Below, piece by piece: positions 1 through 5,063 of a stretch of 14,146 bases of DNA. This stretch comes from a bacterium. Lineage in GTDB: Bacteria; Bacillota; Clostridia; Oscillospirales; Acutalibacteraceae. The stretch lies in contig JAHLBL010000018.1 of NCBI GenBank assembly GCA_020625635.1, forward strand, positions 1 through 14,146. Direction: 5' to 3'. Both the position numbers and the translations under genes were made by a program. The number at the start of each line of letters is the position of its first letter. Position 1 is the first letter of the stretch. The notes under the pieces are model-generated. The model was not told the origin of the DNA, did no database searches, and worked only from the letters and a program-made list of their open reading frames with translations.

Positions 1-3
1 AAG

Positions 4-31
4 AAAAAGCCCAGTCTATACTGGACTTTTT
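4..31. terminator. Bidirectional rho-independent terminator at the window edge
   Basis: A 7- to 8-bp stem (GCCCAGT with ACTGGAC, one G-T pair) around the loop CTAT is flanked by five A on the left and five T on the right. It therefore reads as a hairpin plus U-tract on both strands. On the minus strand it would end the hisH-hisF transcript; on the plus strand it could end a gene lying left of the window. Confidence 0.75.
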
Positions 32-42
32 CGACAAGCTGG

Positions 43-63
43 GGGGCTGTCAGTGACAGCCCC
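43..63 (-). other. GC-rich hairpin directly after hisF
   Basis: A perfect 9-bp stem, GGGGCTGTC with GACAGCCCC, with the three-base loop AGT, starts five bases after the hisF stop codon. It has no U-tract of its own but lies just ahead of the 4-31 terminator in the direction of hisF transcription. It may act as a 3' end stabiliser or as the first part of a tandem terminator. Confidence 0.55.
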
Positions 64-68
64 TTAAA

Positions 69-824
69 TTATTTCCTTACCGATATTCCTTTTTTGTCGA
101 GATAATCCTTTAGCTGAGGGATCGGGATTTCACCGAAGTGGAAGAGAGACGCCGCCAATACAGCGTCAGCCTTGCCCTCGGTAAACGCGTCGTAGAAATG
201 CTCCAGCGCTCCCGCGCCGCCGCTCGCTATTACGGGTATGTTGACTTTTTCGGAGACGGCTCTTGTTAGGGCTAAGTCGTAGCCCTTTTTCTGTCCGTCC
301 TCGTCCATACTTGTGAGCAGGATTTCTCCCGCACCGCGTCTTTCGCACTCAACAGCCCACTCAACCGCGTCGATACCCATAGGGATCCTTCCGCCGTTGA
401 TGTATACCTCCCAGCTTTCGCCCTTACGCTTTGCGTCGATGGCGCATACAACGCACTGGCTTCCGAACTTTTCGGACGCTTCGTTGATCAGCTCGGGGCG
501 TTTGATCGCCGCGCTGTTAACGCTTACTTTATCAGCTCCCGCGCGGAGTATTTCATTAAAATCGTCAACGCTTCTGATTCCGCCGCCGACGGTAAATGGG
601 ATAAAGATAGAGTCGGCAACCTTCTGGACCATATCTACAACAATGTTTCTCGCGTCGCTCGAGGCTGTTATATCAAGAAAAACGAGCTCGTCCGCGCCCT
701 GCCTGTCGTACTGCTTCGCGCATTCGACAGGGTCTCCCGCGTCTACCAGATTGACGAAGCTCATACCTTTTACAACCCTGCCGTTCTTTACATCGAGGCA
801 GGGGATTATTCTTTTAGCGTACAT
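69..824 (-). CDS. hisF: Imidazole glycerol phosphate synthase, cyclase subunit HisF
   Basis: HisF is the cyclase half of the HisHF complex in histidine synthesis. It joins ammonia delivered by HisH to PRFAR, giving imidazole glycerol phosphate and AICAR in the cytoplasm. The 251-residue length is normal for this (beta/alpha)8 barrel. The two catalytic aspartates are visible: D11 in PCLDVKNGRVVKG near the N terminus and D130 in AIDAKRKG. The phosphate-binding loops TVGGGIRS (78-85) and IASGGAGALEHF (199-210) are intact. The start lies three bases after the hisH stop, with GAGGAA as ribosome binding site inside the last hisH codons, so the two are translationally coupled. HisF-like proteins also occur in surface-sugar loci, but this sequence and context look like ordinary histidine synthesis. 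The by-product AICAR feeds the purine pathway represented at the other end of the window. Confidence 0.97.
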   Translation of the reverse strand: MYAKRIIPCLDVKNGRVVKGMSFVNLVDAGDPVECAKQYDRQGADELVFLDITASSDARNIVVDMVQKVADSIFIPFTVGGGIRSVDDFNEILRAGADKVSVNSAAIKRPELINEASEKFGSQCVVCAIDAKRKGESWEVYINGGRIPMGIDAVEWAVECERRGAGEILLTSMDEDGQKKGYDLALTRAVSEKVNIPVIASGGAGALEHFYDAFTEGKADAVLAASLFHFGEIPIPQLKDYLDKKGISVRK

Positions 825-826
825 AT

Positions 827-1441
827 TTATTCCTCACACATTTCAGCAAAATTTTTAAGCATTTTAAGACCAACGTCGCCGCTCTTTTCGGGGTGGAACT
901 GAGTTGCAGTGATATTGTCCTTCATTACAGATGCGTCAATCGTGACGCCGTATTCGGTCTGAGCTGTCACGATGCTTTTATCGGGCGAGTCGAGATAATA
1001 AGAATGTACAAAATAAACATACGGGTTATCCTCGATATCCCTGAAAATCCCTTCGCGGTTCATAAAGCTGAGACTGTTCCAGCCCATATGAGGGATTTTC
1101 AGCCCTTCGCCGTTCGGGATCCTCTTTATCTTGCCCCTGAACACGCCGATTCCCTCGGTGCCCTCGCTTTCCTCGCTTCCTTCAAAAAGAAGCTGTAAGC
1201 CGACACATATTCCGAGAAACGGCTTTCCGCTCCTGATAAAATCAAGAACGGTGTCCCTTATATCGTATTCAATCATACTGCGCATACAGTCGCCGAACGA
1301 GCCCTGACCGGGTAAAATCGCTCCGTTTGCATTAATTATTTCATTTTTGTCCCTTGTGATCTTACAATCACATCCGATATATTTAAGCGCTTTATATACA
1401 CTTTGCACATTTCCCGCGCCGTAATCAATTATAGCAATCAT
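827..1441 (-). CDS. hisH: Imidazole glycerol phosphate synthase, glutaminase subunit HisH
   Basis: HisH is a class I (triad) glutamine amidotransferase that hydrolyses glutamine and channels ammonia into HisF. The protein has 204 residues, the usual length. It shows the N-terminal IIDYGAGN motif, the oxyanion-region loop PGQGSFG (44-50), the nucleophile elbow GICVGLQ with C79, and the second triad part QFHPEKS with H183 and E185. The ATG follows a good GGAGG site six bases away. It is first in a two-gene unit with hisF. The other his genes, including hisA, which often sits between hisH and hisF in Firmicutes, are absent here. A promoter for the pair lies at 1475-1503. Confidence 0.97.
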   Translation of the reverse strand: MIAIIDYGAGNVQSVYKALKYIGCDCKITRDKNEIINANGAILPGQGSFGDCMRSMIEYDIRDTVLDFIRSGKPFLGICVGLQLLFEGSEESEGTEGIGVFRGKIKRIPNGEGLKIPHMGWNSLSFMNREGIFRDIEDNPYVYFVHSYYLDSPDKSIVTAQTEYGVTIDASVMKDNITATQFHPEKSGDVGLKMLKNFAEMCEE

Positions 1442-1474
1442 ATTTTCCTCCGTTGTTTTTGTCGGGTTTTGATA

Positions 1475-1503
1475 ATTTTACCATATTAAAATAAACAATG
1501 CAA
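1475..1503 (-). promoter_or_regulatory. Promoter for hisH-hisF, extended -10 type
   Basis: On the minus strand TTGCAT, a 17-bp spacer and TAAAAT can be read, with TGG directly before the -10 (TGn extended -10). The -35 is weak (3 of 6 matches), and the extended -10 would compensate. The -10 lies about 35 bases before the hisH ATG. Its -10 is the left arm of the 1476-1519 inverted repeat, and its -35 overlaps a TGCAAG sequence related to the boxes to the right. Confidence 0.6.
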
Positions 1504-1519
1504 GATTATGATGGTAAAA
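1476..1519. repeat. Inverted repeat TTTTACCAT ... ATGGTAAAA
   Basis: Perfect 9-bp arms at 1476-1484 and 1511-1519 are separated by 26 bp. The left arm contains the hisH -10 element. The arm centres are 35 bp apart, so a protein contacting both would need some reach or would loop the DNA. It could be an operator or a chance pairing of two -10-like sequences. Confidence 0.4.
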
Positions 1520-1528
1520 ATACTCAAA

Positions 1529-1576
1529 CTTGCAAAATTAATTAAAACATCTTGCAAAACCGTTGAATTTTGCAGG
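1529..1576. promoter_or_regulatory. Operator-like CTTGCAAAA boxes in the hisH / RpiR divergent region
   Basis: Two identical 9-mers CTTGCAAAA lie at 1529-1537 and 1551-1559, with start points 22 bp apart, about two helical turns. A third, inverted copy with one mismatch, TTTTGCAGG, lies at 1568-1576 and forms an inverted repeat with the second. The third copy lies in the -35/spacer of the promoter at 1563-1591, where a bound repressor would block transcription. RpiR-family regulators commonly act on their own promoter, so the adjacent regulator is the natural candidate ligand. The repeats are visible; the role is inferred. Confidence 0.5.
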
Positions 1577-1591
1577 ATTTAATGATAAAAT
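1563..1591 (+). promoter_or_regulatory. Promoter for the RpiR-to-ispH-S1 operon
   Basis: TTGAAT (1563-1568), a 17-bp spacer and TAAAAT (1586-1591), with TGA directly upstream of the -10 (extended -10). Transcription would start near 1598, giving a 5' leader of roughly 40 bases to the preferred start codon at 1639. The -35 end overlaps the CTTGCAAAA / TTTTGCAGG inverted repeat. Confidence 0.7.
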
Positions 1592-1638
1592 GAAAGAGAT
1601 TTAGATTGTGGATGAATTCAATCAAAGGAAGAGTGAAA

Positions 1639-2520
1639 ATGACAGAACATTTACTTTCAAGAATTGAAGTTAATATGCATACGTTTTCCAAGGGACAGAA
1701 GCGTATTGCTAATTTTATAGAGGAGCATTACGACCGCGCCGCGTTTATGACAGCGTCGAAGCTCGGTCAGACCGTCGGCGTGTCCGAGAGTACGGTAGTG
1801 CGTTTTGCTACCGAGCTCGGCTACAGCGGCTATCCGAAGCTCCAGAAGGCTATGCAGGAGATGATCCGCGATAAGCTGACCTCTGTTCAGAGAATCGACG
1901 TTACAACCAACCGCATAGGCAACAACAACGTGCTTGACGCTATTATGAACCAGGATATCGACAAGATCCGCCGTACACTCGAGGAGACCTCTCACGAGGA
2001 TTTTGACAAAGCTGTCAAGTCGATTGTTAAGGCGCGCAGGATTTTTATATTCGGCGTGCGTTCAACCGCTTCTCTCGCACAGTTCCTCGGTTATTATTTC
2101 GGATTGATTTTTGATAATGTCCGCGTAATTACCGATACCTCAAAAACTCATACCTATGAGCAGCTTTTCAGAATTGACGAGCGCGACGTTATGATTGGTA
2201 TCAGCTTTCCTCGTTACAGCACGATGGCGGTTGAGTCGATGACGCTCGCGAGAGACAGGGGCGCTAATGTTATCGCTATTACCGACAGTATGGTATCGCC
2301 GCTTGTATCGGCTTCGGATGAGGTCCTCATCGCCAGAAGCGATATGGCGTCGGTCGTTGACTCGCTTGTGGCTCCGCTCAGCCTTATAAACGCTCTTATT
2401 GTAGCTACCGTTCTTGAGAAAAAGGAAGAGGTTACAGAGACCTTTAAGGAGCTCGAAAAGGTATGGAACCATCAGGGCGTTTATGATACGCTCACTACCG
2501 AACCCTCTATAAATGGGTAA
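1639..2520 (+). CDS. RpiR/MurR-family transcriptional regulator (HTH plus SIS domain)
   Basis: A cytoplasmic DNA-binding regulator that normally senses a phosphorylated sugar. The N-terminal HTH_6 region spans about residues 1-77, with the helix-turn-helix around 37-62 (SKLGQTVGVSESTVVRFATELGY). A SIS sugar-phosphate isomerase-like domain spans about 125-255, with IFIFGVRSTAS (135-145) and IGISFPRYS (186-194) as its two ligand-loop regions. I chose ATG 1639 because AAAGGAAG lies about eight bases upstream and the family N terminus fits (293 residues). The longer readings from TTG 1606 or ATG 1612 have poor ribosome binding sites. It is the first gene of an operon and overlaps the next gene by 8 bp. 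The boxes at 1529-1576 suggest autoregulation. The effector cannot be told from sequence, since no sugar catabolic gene is adjacent. Confidence 0.93.
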   Translation: MTEHLLSRIEVNMHTFSKGQKRIANFIEEHYDRAAFMTASKLGQTVGVSESTVVRFATELGYSGYPKLQKAMQEMIRDKLTSVQRIDVTTNRIGNNNVLDAIMNQDIDKIRRTLEETSHEDFDKAVKSIVKARRIFIFGVRSTASLAQFLGYYFGLIFDNVRVITDTSKTHTYEQLFRIDERDVMIGISFPRYSTMAVESMTLARDRGANVIAITDSMVSPLVSASDEVLIARSDMASVVDSLVAPLSLINALIVATVLEKKEEVTETFKELEKVWNHQGVYDTLTTEPSING

Positions 2521-3742
2521 GGTAATAATTGTCGGCGGAGGAGCCGCGGGACTTATGGCTGCGGGCTGGGCTTCATATTACGGCGCAGACGTTACCGTTA
2601 TCGAGAAGATGCCGCGTGTCGGCAGAAAAATAATGATTACGGGAAAGGGACGCTGTAATCTCGCGAATGACTGTGATGTCCCGACGTTTATGCAGAACGT
2701 GCCGAGAAATCCGAAATTTCTCTACAGCGCTCTGAACTCCTTCCCGCCCGAGGATATAATCGCGTTTTTTGAGGAACACGGACTCAAAACGAAGGTCGAG
2801 AGGGGAAACAGGGTGTTTCCCGTGTCCGATAAGGCGGTTGACGTCGTAGATACTATGCACCGTTTCGCGACCGATAACGGAGCGCGGATCGTAAACGCCG
2901 CGGTCAGTGATGTAAAAGCCGAGAACGGTGCTGTAAAAGCCGTAGTCGCCGACGGGAAGCGTTACAGTTGCGACGCACTGATAATCGCCACGGGCGGTGC
3001 GAGTTATCCGCGTACGGGCTCTACTGGTGACGGCTACAGGCTCGCTTCAAAGCTCGGTCATTCGATAGCGGACATAAAGCCTTCACTCGTTCCGCTCGAA
3101 AGTCCCGATCCCGACTGTAAGAGAATGCAGGGGCTTTCTCTGAAAAATATATCGCTCAGGATTCTTGATAAAAACGGAAAAACGATATATAATGGTTTTG
3201 GTGAGCTTCTGTTCACTCATTTCGGCATTTCGGGACCGACAGTGCTTTCCGCAAGCTGTAATATGGACGATTATGAGTCGGGCTACTGCGCTCATATCGA
3301 TTTGAAGCCCGCGCTCAGCGAGGAACAGCTTGATTTGAGATTGCAGAGGGATTTTGCAGACAACATCAATAAATCCGTCTCGAATTCGCTTTTTGCTCTC
3401 CTTCCGAGAAAAATGATACCTGTTGTTCTTGACAGGTGGGGGATTGACGCGGACAAAAAATGCAACTCAGTTACCAGAGAGGAGCGTAAGAAGCTTCTCG
3501 CTGTTCTGAAGGATTTTACCGTTCCGATTTCGTCGCCGAGACCTATCGAGGAAGCGATTATAACCTCGGGCGGTGTAAGGGTGAATGAAATAAATCCCAA
3601 AACCATGGAAAGCAAGCTCGTCAAAGGTCTGTACTTTGCGGGTGAGGTAATCGATGTCGACGCGTATACGGGAGGCTTCAACCTCGTTATCGCGTGGTCT
3701 ACAGGAAAACTCGCGGGTGAAAACGCCGCGTTCAACGTATAA
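2513..3742 (+). CDS. BaiN/YhiN (HI0933)-family FAD-dependent oxidoreductase
   Basis: A flavoprotein of 409 residues, the usual family length. The N-terminal dinucleotide-binding motif VGGGAAG (7-13) ends the first strand, and E31 closes the Rossmann unit for the FAD ribose. The family signature KIMITGKGRCNLAN spans 39-52, IATGGASYPRTGSTGDGY spans 158-175, and the C-terminal FAD segment runs from YFAGEVIDVDAYTGGFN (374-390) into AWSTGKLAG. Members are annotated variously as BaiN (reported as a bile-acid intermediate reductase), aminoacetone oxidase-like or unknown. The broad presence of the family and the housekeeping neighbours argue against a bile-acid role here, and the substrate is unknown. 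The ATG sits within the last codons of the regulator gene (8-bp overlap), so translation is coupled. Confidence 0.92.
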   Translation: MGKVIIVGGGAAGLMAAGWASYYGADVTVIEKMPRVGRKIMITGKGRCNLANDCDVPTFMQNVPRNPKFLYSALNSFPPEDIIAFFEEHGLKTKVERGNRVFPVSDKAVDVVDTMHRFATDNGARIVNAAVSDVKAENGAVKAVVADGKRYSCDALIIATGGASYPRTGSTGDGYRLASKLGHSIADIKPSLVPLESPDPDCKRMQGLSLKNISLRILDKNGKTIYNGFGELLFTHFGISGPTVLSASCNMDDYESGYCAHIDLKPALSEEQLDLRLQRDFADNINKSVSNSLFALLPRKMIPVVLDRWGIDADKKCNSVTREERKKLLAVLKDFTVPISSPRPIEEAIITSGGVRVNEINPKTMESKLVKGLYFAGEVIDVDAYTGGFNLVIAWSTGKLAGENAAFNV

Positions 3743-3766
3743 ATAATAAGAGAGGTAAAGATTATT

Positions 3767-4447
3767 ATGTCAATAGCAATCGCAATAGACGGACCTGCGG
3801 GCGCAGGTAAAAGTACAATTTCAAAATCCGCCGCAAAAAGGCTCGGCTTTATCTACATTGATACAGGCGCGCTTTATCGTACGGTAGGGCTTGCGGCTTC
3901 ACGCGCGGGAGTTGAGCCCGTTGAGGGTGAAGCGGTAGATAAACTCCTCGAGAGCATTACCGTAGAGCTCGCTTTTAACGATAAGGGCGAACAGATAGTT
4001 CTGCTCAACGGTGAAGACGTTTCGGGACTTATCAGAACCCCCGAGGCTTCGATGATGGCTTCAAAGATCTCCGCTGTTCCCGCAGTGCGCGCGTTCCTTC
4101 TTGATTTACAGCGAGATATGGCTAAAAAGGATAACGTTATTATGGACGGCAGAGATATCGGTACTGTTATTCTGCCCGACGCTGAGGTGAAGATTTTCCT
4201 GACAGCTTCTCCCGAGGCTCGCGCTGAGAGACGCTACAAGGAGCTTGTGGAAAAGGGTATGGATGTCAAGTACGAGGATATCCTTGAGGATGTAAAGACA
4301 AGGGATTACAATGACTCACACCGCGCTATTGCTCCGCTGAAACAGGCTGACGACGCGGTTCTTGCCGATACGACCGAAATCGACCTCGAAGGCAGCATCG
4401 ACCTTATCGTAAAAATCATCAAGGAGAACAGTAATGGGGCAGTCTAA
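3767..4447 (+). CDS. cmk: (d)CMP kinase
   Basis: Transfers phosphate from ATP to CMP or dCMP, giving CDP/dCDP for nucleic acid and for CDP-diacylglycerol synthesis. The P-loop GPAGAGKST spans residues 9-17, with YIDTGALYR at 30-38, DGRDIGT at 127-133, the LID-side arginines in ARAERR (151-156), and the CMP-binding RDYNDSHR at 179-186. Its 226 residues equal the bacterial norm. A ribosome binding site (AGAGAGGTAAAG) lies in the 24-bp gap after the flavoprotein gene. The 3' end overlaps plsC by 14 bp. CTP is also the donor for the phospholipid pathway served by the next gene. Confidence 0.97.
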   Translation: MSIAIAIDGPAGAGKSTISKSAAKRLGFIYIDTGALYRTVGLAASRAGVEPVEGEAVDKLLESITVELAFNDKGEQIVLLNGEDVSGLIRTPEASMMASKISAVPAVRAFLLDLQRDMAKKDNVIMDGRDIGTVILPDAEVKIFLTASPEARAERRYKELVEKGMDVKYEDILEDVKTRDYNDSHRAIAPLKQADDAVLADTTEIDLEGSIDLIVKIIKENSNGAV

Positions 4448-5063
4448 GGCGTTTTACGCGGTAGGAAAAGCTGTCTGCGCTCCTATATATAAGCTGATTT
4501 ACCGCTATAAGGTTATTAATAAAAACAATATTCCGAACGATGGCAAGGGATATATCATCGCTTCCAACCATATGTCCTTCGCGGATCCCGTCCTCCTCGG
4601 ATTGGGACAGAAAAGACGTCTTAACTTTATGGCTAAGGACGAGCTCTTTTCAAATAAAATTTTCGCGTTTATTATCCGCCACCTCGGCGCTTTCCCTGTA
4701 AAGAGGGGAGCGGGAGACGGTAAAGCAATAAAAAACGGTGAGGATATAATCAACGAAGGCAACCTTATGACGATCTTCATCGAGGGCGGAAGAAGTAAAA
4801 CAGGCGAGCTTATGCGCCCGCGCAGCGGATTTGCTGTAATCGCCCAGCAGACAGGAGCGTCCGTCGTTCCGACTTGCATTACTAAAATCGGCAAGAGAAA
4901 ATTATTCGCTAAAAGAATTATACATTTTTCCGATCCGATTTCCGTTGAGGAGCTCGGGCTTGATTCCATAGATCGCCGCGCACTTAAAAACGCGGGAAAG
5001 ATTGTAATGGGCAAAATCCAGGAAATGAGAGAAAACGACCTCAATGAATACTCAAAACACTAA
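4434..5063 (+). CDS. plsC: 1-acyl-sn-glycerol-3-phosphate acyltransferase
   Basis: A membrane-associated lysophosphatidate acyltransferase that adds the second acyl chain to make phosphatidic acid. The catalytic HX4D motif is H46-M-S-F-A-D51 within SNHMSFADP. The substrate-binding block FIEGGRSKTGE lies at 115-125 (E117, R120). VPTCITKIG (145-153) matches the usual fourth block. The protein has 209 residues, a compact form typical of Firmicutes, with no clear long transmembrane helix; N-terminal residues 5-25 are moderately hydrophobic and may dip into the membrane. The ATG overlaps cmk by 14 bp, and the 3' end overlaps ispH by 20 bp. This cmk-plsC-ispH order is characteristic of clostridia. 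Confidence 0.95.
   Translation: MGQSKAFYAVGKAVCAPIYKLIYRYKVINKNNIPNDGKGYIIASNHMSFADPVLLGLGQKRRLNFMAKDELFSNKIFAFIIRHLGAFPVKRGAGDGKAIKNGEDIINEGNLMTIFIEGGRSKTGELMRPRSGFAVIAQQTGASVVPTCITKIGKRKLFAKRIIHFSDPISVEELGLDSIDRRALKNAGKIVMGKIQEMRENDLNEYSKH

Noticed and set aside
313..858. 181-residue open frame on the plus strand opposite hisF
   Set aside because: Lies wholly against hisF, is serine- and threonine-rich low-grade text, and lacks a start signal.
69..1441. HisH-HisF as a surface-sugar amidation pair
   Set aside because: Both proteins carry all canonical histidine-pathway residues, and no surface-polysaccharide genes are nearby.
3292..3735. 147-residue minus-strand frame opposite the flavoprotein gene
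   Set aside because: A shadow of the conserved C-terminal FAD domain on the other strand.
4505..5044. 179-residue open frame on the minus strand opposite plsC
   Set aside because: Antisense to a gene with intact catalytic motifs; no family resemblance or ribosome binding site.
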